A stretch of DNA of 64,000 nt from positions 3,720,001-3,784,000 of the forward strand of contig RQOL01000660.1 in assembly GCA_013076295.1 (NCBI GenBank), read 5' to 3'. The stretch comes from Sanderia malayensis (taxonomy: Eukaryota > Cnidaria > Scyphozoa > Semaeostomeae > Pelagiidae). Below the pieces are notes generated by a model, which worked only from the letters and a program-made list of their open reading frames with translations, made no database searches and was not told where the DNA came from. Positions 11,904 to 24,771 of this stretch are shown here, in pieces (position 1 is the stretch's first letter; each line of letters starts with the position of its first letter). A program made the translations under genes and the position numbers.

Positions 11904-12605
11904 GACTTTTCTTCTTGGAACAACATAAAGATAACATTGACTGGTCTAATCTTATGTGTATCAGTTCAAGATTCATGGTAATTCTACAAAAGAATTATTT
12001 TTATCCTTGATGTTTGCACATATCCCCTGAGAGCTGTTGATGTTGAAAGCAAATTGAGGGTGCATGAGACAAGGTGCCAGCGATACCTGCTGATTCCCCT
12101 GTTCTTTTCACCTTGGCACCCCCCACATACCATTATAAAGCATATCTTTGCTCTTTTGTCGATTCCATCTGTTGTGTAGCAATATTGTTCAATACTTTTG
12201 TTGTTTTGCCATGCATGTGATGTTTAATCCTGGCCATGTGTGGAATTTATTTTATAGTACCCAAAGGACCATTTCATGTATAAGTTATACGAATAGTCTG
12301 TAAACAAGAAGACTTTTGATAGCCAAGCTGGGAACCGCCTATTTCTTACGAAATTGGATTTTCCCCTGCAGAATGGTTGACGAGAAGGAAACTCAGAATA
12401 ACCGTTCCAATTTTTCATACACAACTCCAGCCTAAGTGGTCGGATTTTGAAACGCTGGATAAAGCTGAAACTGCAGCATGTTAATTTCAATACACCTAAT
12501 TACACAAATCCACTACAACAAAACACAATCAACAATAGAGGACCTTAAGTCCCAAAAGTCTCACGAGCTCAAATTTTTTGAAAAATTTACTTTCCTTTCT
12601 TTTTG

Positions 12606-12849
12606 ACAGAAACAATTAGTTTGAAAGAAAATTTCGGATGTAAATGCTCCTTCCGAATTTCAAAGCATATTGAAATAAAAACTATTCCTTTTTGTTCACT
12701 AACTGTTTTTTTTCATTAATTTACAATTACCTTTGAATTAGACCTTGGACTGTTATTCAAATGTACTCACGCGTGTGATAACAATTACGGTCTAAAACGC
12801 CTTTTCTTTGCCTTTTTCAGACCATCTCAACGTGTCTTTAGTTGGTAAA
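12606..12849 (+). promoter_or_regulatory. Conserved upstream block of copy C (candidate promoter and 5' UTR)
   Basis: The block is shared with 18147-18396 upstream of copy D and, more degraded, with 1540-1788 upstream of the relic. The best conserved element is CTTGGACTGTTATTCAAATG followed by a CACGCGTG core. It survives while neighbouring spacer sequence has diverged. It is absent upstream of copy B. Promoter function is inferred from position and conservation only. Confidence 0.4.
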
Positions 12850-15800
12850 ATGATGATTGTGAAAATGATGAAGCTGGCCAAAAGTTTGTGCGTCTTGTTT
12901 GTTTTACTCAACCTTAGCAGACATGCTGTGTGTAAGTAGACTTTTCATGTAGTATGTTACCTGCTTTCACAAGAAACATTGCTACCCCTGTGTTTTACTT
13001 TCTTAGCAGCTCCTTCGCTAGTGTTGAAAATTTTTTGATAGAATCAAGTTTTGGAAGTCCGAGTGCTAAGTTTTAAAAAGATTCCATTTTCTGTAAAATC
13101 AAGGCCCCGCCAATGAGAAACCACTTGTAACAATTCTAGGTTCCGCTAGACAAATCAGATGGGAATTTTACTGGAAAAATGATCCAACAGCAATTTTCCT
13201 TCAAATCAGAAGATTTGTACCAAAGAGGTTGGCGCGCAATCCCTAGATTTCAGATGGGACAATGATCAGCCATTTAAGCCTGAGGATATGAAAGATTTTC
13301 TTGCCCTTTATTGTCTTGTTTGAATGTAAATTTGCAGCTTATATATTTTATTTCAGGTGACGTGGCTTGGATGTCAAAGGAGATACCAGCACTTGACGAT
13401 TTCATGGAGAATGGGGGTGCTTTTAAGATTGTTAATTCTATAGGGGTTGAGGATCGTCACGAAGAAAATACCATCTCAGCAGAACAAGAACTGAGTAAAG
13501 ATAACGAAGAAGACAAAACAACTACTGAAGAAGACACATTTGGTGATGATGATTATGAACATGGAGGACATTATGAAGGTTATGAACATGAGTGCGATTG
13601 CCAATATGAAAGGTAAACCTTTGCTGTTACCGTATGCTAGCTCTTATTTTTCATCATAGTTTTGTCTTGTCTTTACCTTAAACACATCTGTACCTTGACA
13701 ATGATCTTCGTCTTCGTTACTTATGTTTTGTTCTTGTAGATTTTTCATCATTAAATTTAACATACCTCCAGCATATAGTAACCTTTGACTTTATTTCATC
13801 CGTCTTCCTCACCATTTGACTCTCTTTTCAGCCATCAAGAACGATTTGCCAAACTTTGCCATGCCACAAGGTCCGTTAATAAATGCCTTAAAGGTGAGTT
13901 TATTTTTCCTTGGAAAACCTGTATCCACTTTATTATATTTTATAACTAATAACTGAACTTTATGAGTTGACTGTCCAATCTTTCGACGTCACAAACAATT
14001 GCCCAATGGCCCACATTTCTAGTTTTTTCGTTGGTGTTTTATGTTTCTTAATTGATACCCAGATCTCATTAACCCTGGATTTCTTTGACTCGAGACTTCG
14101 TTAACTCGAATAAGTTTTGTTGACAAGACTCATTGTAAACAAATATGTCATACAACTTATCATAAATTATTGTTTGCAAAAGATAAACGAAACATGGGCT
14201 TAATTAAAACATTTGCGTTGTTAATTTTTTACAGATATTCCATGCACCCTTTCTTTACCAACACACACAAGCGTTAGATGCCGTAGGATTCGTAACCATG
14301 AACTTGCAAAGCAAAAAGCCTTCTTCAAGTTGACGAAACCGCTGAACAATGCTACCGGCATCCAAGTCACAACTCCGTTGCTGGATAAGTCATTGAAGCA
14401 AACATCGCAATATTTCTTGACAGACAAATTTTCAGCCCATTTCTTTAACGTCTACTTTGGAAATCTTAAGCAAGCTTATGGTGTAACCGCTGCAACCATT
14501 AAGAAATTCTATGGTAAAGATTTCAAGACTTATAGTAACTATTTCCAGGTTGCTGACTTCTTCCGAAAATCAATGAAGGTAAGTTATCTCGAAGTCCAAA
14601 ACACTTTCATGCGTGTTCTTTAAATTTTACTGCGTGTATTTTTCAAATTTTGAAATGTTTTGAAGATGTTCACCAGGAGTATTTATAAGTATATCGTGTC
14701 TAAAACGTGGCAATTTTTGAAGGGGCCTTTAAAAGATGGAGCCACCTATTTGCAGTATTACGATATGCTAATTTGATAATATCTGATAAGATCGTGTTAA
14801 AAATCTTTTGACTTATTAGAAGTTGGGAATCCCGTATTTGAAGTTTCCAAGCAAAGACTATAAATATTTTACGAATTTAAGAAAAAATAATAGATTCCTT
14901 CAAGACCGATATTTTGTGGAGCAAAGGTTAGCTGGCATGAATCCCATGTCCATAAGAAGAGTAACATTACGTGGTATGACTAATTTTCATATGTTTACAT
15001 TGCTATGTCATTAATAAATTAACCTCCAATTTAATCTGTAATTGTAATTTACCTTATTTTACATTTCTTTAGGACGAATTGGAACGAACTGGTCTGACCT
15101 GAGAAAAAGACTTAATTTGAAATTTCATTGGGAGAATGCAATACGGCGAATTGCAAAGAAATGTTTGAGTTCGGTAAATATAAAAGTTCAATTTTTACTA
15201 CTCTCTTGGGCCTTTTTCACATAAGGCAGCAATTATCTTCGTTCCAAGGTAATAAGTATGAATAAATGTTTCTACCTTTTTTCAAGTCAATAAAGAGCAA
15301 CAATGTCTACGTTGTTGAATATCCTTTGCTTTCTGGTTTGAAAATTATGCCGGACATTCTTGCTGGAAAAACTAAAGGCCCGATTAAAATGCGAAATGAC
15401 ACCAATCCAATTGCCATATTTGCAACGAAGAAAAGTGCATCCAGTGGACGATATGAAATGAAGGTTGTCGCCATTCAAATTGACGACAAACCAAGTAAGA
15501 TTGTTTTTTAATCATACAACTTTTTGCCTCTATTAAATTCTTTTTATTTTCTAATTATTTACCTATTTCACTACAATTTATCTCAGACTCCAAAGTCTAT
15601 ACTCCTAAAGATGGATACTTGTGGCAGATGGCAAAGGCACAGGTTCAAATCGCTGATGCATTTTATGGCAGTTTATTCGAGCATCTCTTGAAGGTGCATT
15701 TCAACATGGAGCCACTTTGCGTAGGCATCAACAGGCATCTCTCAAAGTTTCACCCATTGCATGAAATATTAAAATTCCATTGTCGTGGCCTGATACCAGT

Positions 15801-17597
15801 GAATAAGAATGGCTTAAATGGCTTGCTCGGTTATGGAAAAAGCACTCATTATCTTTTTGGTTATGGTAACGAAGGAGGTGCAGAACTCGTGAGAAGAGGA
15901 TTTAAGACGACGAAGTGGAATGATATTGGTTTGCAAAACATTAAGGTTTTCTTTGTTTTTTATTTCCTGTACTGCTTTGGTTTGCTTTTGTTGTTTATAA
16001 TGTATTGTCACGTCTTGTCATTTTGATTTTGATTTTAATAATGAATAAGATAACAAGAAGCTTCATAACGAAACTATTGACATCGTTTTCCTAATATGAA
16101 GCTTCTGGTTATCTTATTCATTGTTAAATTGGTTGCCCGAATCAATATCTTTAAGATTTTGATTTTGTTTTGTATGCTTGACTTTATCTTTTAGGAGCGT
16201 GGAATGGATGACAGAAGAAAAGTTCCATATTATCCATACCGGGATGACGGAAAACTTCTATCCAGGACTCTTTTGAAGTTTGCTCGTGATTTTGCCATAG
16301 AGTACGTTTTTATCTATGTCCTATTATAAGTACCCACTTTAATGCCTCTTCATTCTATGATGGGGGGGGGGGGGGGCTACGAGGCTTCAACAAAACAATT
16401 AGGGCCATAGTTGGACAATGTAAATGTAACTCTACTTTATGAAAGGGTTTTGCATTATAAAATGTGTGTCTTGTCGTTCTAGATTTTATCCTACAGATCG
16501 TCACGTTTTACGTGACTATGAGTTAAAAAACCTTATCAACGAACTGTCAGCTGATGGAAAAATACCTCCTTATAATGGAATGGGAAAGGTGGGCGCGACT
16601 ATAACATTTTCATGCTTGTAAATATCCGTGCACTTTAAGTCTCAATGCAACCATAATCCTCAATGGATGGAACCAACTGTCCATATGACAAAATGATTTG
16701 CTGTGAAGTTTAAATTTCATTTTGTTTGGCAAGCTTTCAATACAAAAAGTATTTCTGACCCACTTGAATGTTACATTGAGATTCTTTGGTACTAATTAAA
16801 ATCAAACTTTGTAATTTTAAGTACACTCCGCGAATACTAATTTTCTGTGTAACTCGTACTGTTTTAGATTAAGGGTTTGAAGCCACGTTTCACGAAGAGA
16901 TCAGATGTGATTAATTTCCTTCATGCCACGCTTTGGTTCATGGTGCAGCATTCAGCTGTTGGTTACAGTGCAAGTGACATCTTCCAAACGGCAATTGTGC
17001 CGACAAAATTGTATCTCGATCCAAGAGCAAAAATAAATAAAAATTTTGTTTACATGCTTCCAGGATGGTTGCTCTCTGCCGTAAGTAAATTATCATCATC
17101 TTTATGCTTACATATTATGCAGCTGAATGTTCATATCAGATATTTACTGCATGATCGCATTATTTCAAGGACAGGGTTCCACGAGGATAAAAGGGTTCAG
17201 GGTATTTTTATGTAGATCCCGAGATAGGCCCCTACAATTGACCATTAGGAGTCTGAGGGGTGTAGATAAACTTAAGCAACTCCATGCTTCTTTCCTATTT
17301 TTTGTCGGGGTGGCCTATGGAGACTAAAATATAGTTTCCTCTTCTCTTCTTTTGTGATTTTAGATTCAATCTAATTTGGAGTATGGTATATCTGCACTTC
17401 ACTATGACAAATTGTTCGACTACTCGAATGAATTGAACAACGCATATCTGAAATCGATTGTCAAGAAAGCATACATTGATCTGATGTACAATGTGAAGCC
17501 AATCCTTGATAAGAGAAATGCATGGCGAAAGAAACAGGGACATCTCACCAATCCCCATATGGTTCCAGAATGGATCACAAACAGTATAAGCACATAA
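12850..17597 (+). CDS. Secreted lipoxygenase-like protein, copy C (741 aa, 12 exons)
   Basis: Exons: 12850-12931, 13357-13612, 13832-13893, 14235-14578, 14820-14973, 15073-15173, 15287-15494, 15587-15945, 16195-16301, 16483-16588, 16868-17080, 17364-17597. Same architecture and phases as copy B. The signal peptide starts MMIVKMMKLAKSL, followed by an acidic stretch ending GGHYEGYEHECDCQYER. The core has RYFVEQRLAGMNP, HLLKVH with two ligand histidines, HSAVG with the third, and the SIST C terminus. Its Coffa position is also Gly (VNKNG). The ligand helix differs from B and D (HSAVGYSASDIFQ). It is one codon shorter than B at the start of exon 5. An 83-base palindrome lies in intron 8 and a long G-run in intron 9. 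No frame-disrupting change was seen, so it should encode protein. Confidence 0.88.
16040..16122. repeat. 83-bp imperfect palindrome in intron 8 of copy C
   Basis: The left arm begins ATGAATAAGATAACAAGAAG and continues CTTCAT. The right arm is its inverted copy, ATGAAGCTTCTGGTTATC then TTATTCAT. The other copies lack it in this intron. It is consistent with a small MITE. Confidence 0.65.
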
Positions 17598-18396
17598 TCC
17601 TATCATGATGTACCAGGTGACACTCCCTCCCTTCTTTGTTTAGGGAAGTGCTTTTAATTTATATTTACTTTTTACTTATATAACTTTAGTTTCAGTATGA
17701 TCTTAACGTTTTGATCTCGAGCCATTTTTGGGGTCTTGGAAGTTTCAGATATTGCGAAGTTTTTGTTATCCCAATTTTTGCTTTTTGTTGATTTTTTCTT
17801 TTATCTTTGCTAGTTCTAGTTGATTAAAAAAGATTTGATAATTTTTGCATTTTTTTCTGTGATTTTGACAAACATAAAACTTAACACCAAAGTTCTGCCC
17901 ATGCTGCGACCGAAATACTTCAATAATATCATAAATTTAATACTAAAAAGTAAAGTACTCTATTTGTTTTCTCCCATTTCAATTAGCAAGAAAAAATTTC
18001 AAATCACGAAAGTCGCACTCGTAAGCACTTCTGTTTATAATATGATAAATTTTTATTCTCATAATGACAATCACTAAAAAGACAAAGAAAGACATATTGA
18101 CGAGTTCAAGTAATTGTGAACAATTTTTACTTTTCTTTTTTTATGACAGGAACAATTAATTTGAAAGGAAATTTCTGATGCACATCTTCCTCCCAAATTT
18201 GAAGGTACATTGTCGTAAACATTGCATCTTTTTGTTCAGTAATTGTTATTTGTTTCATTCATTTACAATTACCTTTGAATTAAACCTTGGACTGTTATTC
18301 AAATGTACCCACGCGTGCGTGAGCAATTAAAGTCTAAAACATCTTCCCCTAGATTTTTCCACGCCATTTCACCGTGTCATAGTTGGTAAAATAACG
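17598..18396. other. Spacer between copies C and D
   Basis: It starts with the shared 3' block (TACCAGGTGACACTCCCTCC). A diverged remnant of the 11700 block (TTCTGCCCATGCTGCGACCG) follows, then AT-rich sequence. From 18147 the conserved upstream block is present. No separate gene was recognised. Confidence 0.55.
18147..18396 (+). promoter_or_regulatory. Conserved upstream block of copy D (candidate promoter and 5' UTR)
   Basis: It matches 12606-12849 upstream of copy C, including CTTGGACTGTTATTCAAATG and a CACGCGTG core, and ends with CACCGTGTCATAGTTGGTAAAA just before the start codon. The promoter role is inferred. Confidence 0.4.
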
Positions 18397-21300
18397 ATGG
18401 TGAAAACTATGAAGCTGGCTAAATTTTTGTGCGTGTTGTTGGTTTTACTCAACCTTAGCAGACATGCTTTGTGTAAGTAGATTCGTGTATCCTATTTTAC
18501 CTCTCTTCAAGATGGGTGCTGATATACACCTGCGCATAACTTTCTTGGCAGTTTCGATACGGTGTCGGTATCAAATCTTAATTGAAAGTATCAAGTTGTT
18601 GAGCTTTTGAAGTGCGATTTCTGTGATTAAAAATTGCTTTATTTTGCGGAGTAGTTAGCTTACTTTTAAATATGTTTTTCCATTAATTAATGCACTTGAG
18701 AGAGGCATTACAGAAATTCTTGCATTTTTCTATTTGATTTTGTCTATCAATTCTTTATTTACAACAGCTTAATAAGAATCTGTTTTGATAATTACCAGCA
18801 CAGAACTCGCATATGTTAGCCAAAGTCAACAGGTTTTCTTTAATTTTGTGTGCCACAAACATGATTTGTGCAGCTTACTGACATTTCTTCCAGGCGATGC
18901 AGCCTCGATGATGTACGAGGTACCAGCACTTGATGATTTGAACGACTCCTTTAAGATTATTAACTCCATAAAAGTTGAAGATCTACATAAAGACAACGTC
19001 AACTCAGCAGGAAAAGAACTAAGTGCAAACAACGAAGAAAACAAAATAACTGAACAAGACACTTTTATGGACGATGATGACAATAACGAAGATGATGAAA
19101 ATGGAAATTATGAACATCATGGAAATTATGGACATGGACGCCATTGCCAATATGAAAGGTAAACATTTCTCATGTCAAATCCTAATTTTTCACTATAGTT
19201 TTGTCTTATCTTTATTTTAATCATATCTGTACTTAGCTTTTGCTTTAGTCATATTTTTTCCTGCATTATGCCACTTACCTCATTATATCAAGCTATGCCT
19301 GTTTTAATGTATATCATGGTCATGCTTTTTATCATTGATTCAAAATTACATTTCCCCCTTCGGCAATATTGGCTTTCATTGCATATTTTTTACTTTTTGT
19401 GAATTATCATCAATCATGAGGTTATTAATTACACAATCATCTCTCATTTCAGCTTTCACGAACGCTTCTCCAGACTTTGCCATGCCACAAGGTCCGTTAA
19501 TAAATGCCTTAAAGGTCAGTTTATTATTCCTCAGAAAACCTGTACCCGTTTTATTATATTTTATAAATAACAACCGAACTTTATGAGTTTACTGTCCAAT
19601 CTCTCGACGTCACAAACAATTGCCCAATAGCCCGCTCATTGCTATTTTAAATATAACTTGAGACTTCACCAACTCAAAACATCGTTAACTCTAGACTTAA
19701 TTAATTTGAGACCTCATTAAATCAAGATATTAAGTGATTCGGAAGCTCGTTAACTCGAACAAATTTTGCATCCTCAAGTGCTTAATTTAGTAATAACCAC
19801 CCCCATCGCACATTGCAACGCCCAACGTTCCTGTTAATTATGTGTCCCATATTGAAACATCCCCGTATGTAATCCGCCCTTGAAAATCGCCTACAACGTG
19901 CTTTGGTCACTCCGTCAATCTAGTTTGAAATTATGGTTACGTGTGAATAGATCTTCATCCATTGCTTAACTAGCCCTAACCTTTACCCATTCAATTGCAC
20001 AACTGGTCGAGCCGCTTTCACAATTTTCAGCACGTTAAAGCTCGAGACACCGATCTCTCAAACAAAGATGAATGTTTATTCTCCGTTAGCTACAACATTA
20101 ACTCGAATAAATTTTTGTACCCCTTTAGATGTTCCACTTATATTAAAACCCTTTTTTTATGGCCTTTGTAACTAATGTTTACACAAACAAATGAGGTATG
20201 GCTTTTATAGAAATTTTTAAGCTTTGAATTTGTTGCAGATATCCCATGCACCCTTTCGTTACCAACACACACCAGTGCTAAATGTCGTAAGATTCGTAAG
20301 CTCGAGCTTGCAAAGCAGAAAGTCTTCTTCAAGCTGACGAAACCTCCAGCAAACGCTACCGGCATCCAAGTTCCAAATCCGTTGCTGGACAAATCGTTGA
20401 AGGAAACATCGCAATATTTCTCAACAGACAAATTCTCAGCCCATTATTACAACGTGTATTTCGGCATGATTAAGCAATCTTCTAGTGTAACAGCCGCAAC
20501 CATTAAGAAATTCTATGGTAAAGATTTCACGACTTACAATAACTACTTCCAAGTTGCTGACTTTTTCCGAAAATCAATGAAGGTAAGTGATGTCGAAGTA
20601 CAAGATACTTTCAGGCGGGCTCCTATAAATCTTATCTCGTGTTTTCTTTAGGTTTTCTCATTGGTCGAATAAGCAGCCCAATGAGTCGTTTTTTAAAGTT
20701 GCATTTGTTTCAATTTACTGGGACGTTTGCTTACAGCATTAGCTACGATACAACATGCTTACGTGATGAAATTTTATTTCCATTCAAAAATTTGTTGGCC
20801 TTTTAGATGCCGGGCGTGCCATACTTCAAGTTTCCAAGCAAAGACTATAAATATTTTACGAATTTAAGAACAAACAACAGATTCCTTCAAGACCGATATT
20901 TTGTGGAGCAAAGGTTGGCTGGCTTGAATCCCATGTCCATAAGAAGAGTAACATTACGTGGTATGACTTGTTGCAATTTTTTACATTGCTATACAGTAGT
21001 GCATCAACAAATTAATCTCGATTTAACTGTGAATTTGCTGTGCTGAATCCCAAAATGGTTCTACGTGCCCTTTTCAAATAGGTCATATTCCTTCTAACAA
21101 ATGCTCAGATTTGTTGTTTCTTGATTTGTTCTGGTATTCTTAAGCTTCGATTTGACTTTACTTGAATTACTTTTACGTACTTTACTTTACATTTGCTTAG
21201 GACGTGTTGGGACGAATTGGTCTAACTTGAGGAAAAGACTTAACTTGACATTTCATTGGGAGAATGCAATACGGCGAATTACGAAGAAAAGTTTGAGCTC

Positions 21301-24126
21301 TGTAAGTGCATGATTTATTTTTATACTAATTACTTACAACATATAGTCATTGTCTTCTTGTACATGAGCAGCTAGCCTCCTTGGTCAACCTGGGCAAGCG
21401 GCGTCTCCACAGGAGGGTCTACTATCCGTTGAAGGTTTACTCCTTATGTGGCTGTTAGAGGCATCACCGGAAAAGAGCACACCCGCCTCCAATGGGGACT
21501 TTACCTCTACTAACTAACATTGTTGCCTACATTGGAGGGTAATTGGTTGGGCTCTTGCCTTTTCCAAAGCGGCTAGCCACTGACTCATCTGCCAAGAGGG
21601 TATGAAGCTCCTGCCTCTTCGCTGGTATGGCATCCAATCACGATGGGGGTAGCATCCAATCACGATGCCATTGAAGTCTGCCTCCGATCTTGTCAATTGA
21701 CAATAGTTACTGCCCTGTCTGTTCCTGCCGCCCTGGGCCATTGCAGACCTGGGACTAGTGACTATGGGGTGGCTCTACACTTCTCACGACTCCATCGTTC
21801 TAAAGACAGAATATCACCACTTGATGCAGCTTATAACGTCATACCCGGACCCACTTCCAAAGGACCAACTATTGCAATCTCGGGCTTTTATGTTTTATGC
21901 GGCGCTAGTTGTGAATGCATTTTCTTATCTTTTTCAAGTCAATAAAGAGCAACAATGTCTACGTTGTTGAATATCCTTTGCTTTCTGGTTTGAAAATTAT
22001 GTCGGACATTCTTGCTGGAAAAACTAAAGGCCCGATTAAAATGCGAAATGACACCAATCCAATTGCCATATTTGCAACGAAGAAAAATACTTACAATGGA
22101 CGATATGAAATGAAGGTTGTCGCCATTCAAATTGACGACAAGCCAAGTAAGATTGTTTTTTAATCATACAACTTTATGCTTTTATTAAGTTAATTCTCCT
22201 TCTGATTATTTATCTTTTTAATTGCAATTTATTTTAGGTTCCAAAGTCTATACTCCTAAAGATGGATACTTATGGCAGATGGCAAAAGCACAGGTTCAAG
22301 TCACTGATGTATTTTATGGGAACATCTTCGAGCATCTCTTGAAAGTGCATCTTAACATGGAGCCACTTTGCGTAGGCATCAACAGGCATCTCTCAAAGTT
22401 TCACCCATTGCATGAAATCTTAAAGTTCCATTGCCGTGGCATAATGCCAGTGAATAAAAATGGCGTTTATAGCTTGCTGGGCTATGGAAAAGCCACCCAA
22501 AATCTTTTTGGTTATGGTAACGAAGGAGCCGCAGAACTTTTGCGAAGAGGATTCAAGATTGCAAAATGGAATGATTTTAGCTTGCAAAACGTTAAGGTTT
22601 CCATTGCTTTTTCATTGTCATATTAATATATTGTCCTATTAATTTCTTTTTTCTTTCATCTTCGTTACATCTTTCAGGAGCGTGGAATGAATGACAGAAG
22701 AAAAGTTCCATATTATCCATACCGTGATGACGGGAAACTTCTATCCAGGGCTCTTTGGAAGTTTGCTCATAATTTTGCCCGAGAGTACGTTTGTATCTAT
22801 GTCCTATAAGTACCCACTTTGGTGACTTTTTCCAATCTGTTATGTTCCTGCAATTGAAGTCATAGTTGGTTCATGCAAATTCAGGGGTTTTAGGGGACTT
22901 TGCATCATGAATTTTTCGTCTTCTTTTTTTAGATTTTATCCTACAGATTCTGATGTACTTCATGATTATGAGTTGAAAAGCTTTATTAATGAGCTCTCGG
23001 CTGATGGAAAAATACCTCCTTATAATGGCATGGGAAAGGTGGGCGCGACTACATTTTTATACCTCTAAATATGCGTGCACTTTAAATCTGAATGCAACCA
23101 CAATTCTCAATGAATGAACAAACTGTTCATATAACGAATTAAACGTTTATTCTCTTGATGATTTGCTGTGAAGTTTAATTTTCCTTTTCTGGCAAGCTTT
23201 CAAATATATAAAGGGTACTTCTGACCCACTTGAATGTTACACTGAGATTCTCCTGCATTGATTCAAAGTAAACTTCGTAATTTTAAGTAGACTCCGCGAA
23301 TACTGATTTTCTGTGTATCTCGTGCTGCTAAGTCATATAATTTTCTTCCTTCATTCCATATTTTTTCAGGTTAAAGGTTTGAAGCCACGTTTCACGGAGA
23401 GATCAGATGTGATTAATTTCCTTCATGCCACGCTTTGGTTCATGGTGCAGCATTCGGCCGTTGGTATTAGTGGAAGTGAGTTCCTTCAAACACCGATTGC
23501 TCCAACAAAGCTATACCTTGACCCAAGAGCAAAAATATATAAGAACTTTGTTTACATGCTTCCAGGATGGCTGGCCTCTATCGTAAGTATATTATTATTT
23601 TCCTTATATTAACATTTTATGTCCGAGAATCGAGCTTTTTGACATGTCAGAAAAAGTTTTGCATGGTGAAATAAATTTTACGCCAGAAATAATTGCCCGA
23701 AAAGAAGTGAGTTGGGGAATTCTCTCACGGATCTTAAAAATCCTGTACGAGTCTAAAGGCATAAATTTGAAATGACATAAGGTTTTAATCTTTCTGTAAT
23801 AAACTGATTGCTATAAATATGTCTGGTCGAGAGTTGCTTATGAAAGTGATATAATTTTTCAAACTTTTTTCTTTTTTTCTTCGTGAATTTAGATTGAATC
23901 TCAATTGGCATATAGCTTGACGGCACTTCACTATGACATATTATTCGACTACTCGAATCAATTGAACAACCCATCTTTGAAATTGATTGTCAAGGAAGCA
24001 TACATTGATCTGATGTATAACGTGAAACCAATCCTTGATAAGAGAAATGCATGGCGAAAGAAACAGGGACATCTCACCAATCCCCATATGGTTCCAGAAT
24101 GGATCACAAACAGTATAAGCACATAG
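18397..24126 (+). CDS. Secreted lipoxygenase-like protein, copy D (742 aa, 12 exons)
   Basis: Exons: 18397-18472, 18894-19158, 19453-19514, 20239-20582, 20807-20960, 21201-21301, 21939-22146, 22238-22596, 22678-22784, 22933-23038, 23370-23582, 23893-24126. The signal peptide starts two codons later than in B and C (MVKTMKLAKFL). The acidic stretch ends NYGHGRHCQYER. The core keeps the ligand histidines, HSAVG with Gly at the fourth ligand position, VNKNG at the Coffa position, and the SIST C terminus. Exon 11 is almost identical to that of copy B. Exon 10 and the 5' half of exon 12 are the most diverged in the array (LHDYELKSFINE, NQLNNPSLKLIVKE). Intron 6 carries a roughly 540-base GC-richer insertion absent from B and C. 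The frame is intact throughout. Confidence 0.88.
21365..21925. mobile_element. GC-richer insertion in intron 6 of copy D, unclassified
   Basis: Intron 6 is 637 bases here against 113 in copy C and 198 in copy B. The extra sequence is clearly GC-richer than its surroundings. It contains a short direct repeat, ATCCAATCACGATG, at about 21630 and 21650. No terminal inverted repeat, poly-A tail or pol III box was recognised. It may be a SINE or a fragment of a larger element. Confidence 0.45.
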
Positions 24127-24771
24127 TCGTATCATGACACTCCCTCCCTACTTTGTTTAGGGATGTATTTTTCATTTTTATTATTTCTCATTTATTTTGC
24201 GTCTTAATCTTAAGCCATTTTTTAGGTCCTTCGTTTTTCAGGTGTTGCGAAGTTTTTGTGCTTCTACTTTTGCTGTTTGCTGATTTTTTGTAATTCTTTG
24301 ATTGAAAATTTTTGATGCGTTTTGCATTTGATCTGTTTTGTGACAGTAGTCTCCTTGACTGTAATAAGTCTCGTGCATTAAGTAGAGCTGGCTAAGCAGG
24401 GTCAGCAACCCGAGCGTAAACAAGAAAAAGTAGATCTCTGGAGTAGCAAATTTTTTCATTTCCGTATTCAAAATTGTTTCCTTCGCAAGAAAACTTTAAA
24501 ACGATTAACCGCCAAGATAAAAATTGCCATGAAAGCAGCCAGAAAGACGAACTCTTTGCCAAATGCATATTGGCATAACAAAACTGGAATTTCCAAGTGG
24601 CACTTTGGCACAAGCAACTGTCTCAGTTGTTTCAAGACAGCTGAGAATTTTGATGTGGAGTAAAGCACAGGGAAGCAAGGGGATTATGTAATTAGACTAT
24701 ACACAAGCCATTGCATATCACTGAAGTTTGTTGATAAATTACAAGGTCCTCGCCACTATTCTCTCCATAAA
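24127..24771. other. Intergenic region between the array and LSG1
   Basis: The first 250 bases are the 3' flank of copy D, with diverged remnants of the shared spacer. The remainder leads into LSG1. No gene was recognised. Short reverse-strand open frames around 24240-24670 show no family signal. Confidence 0.5.

Larger units (their letters stand above)
11454..12849. other. Spacer between lipoxygenase-like copies B and C
   Basis: It contains the 3' UTR-like block shared with the other copies (TACCAGGTGACACTCCCTCC), the AATAAA at 11673, and the acidic segment at 11769-11903. From about 12600 it carries the upstream block shared with copy D and the relic. No further gene was recognised. Confidence 0.6.

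Noticed and set aside
16363..16377. Long G-run in an intron of copy C
   Set aside because: A homopolymer only; its length may be a sequencing or assembly artefact and it has no visible role.
21514..21970. Overlapping open frames in the GC-rich insertion of copy D
   Set aside because: They lie inside an intron insertion absent from the other copies; GC-rich sequence has fewer stops, so open frames are expected.
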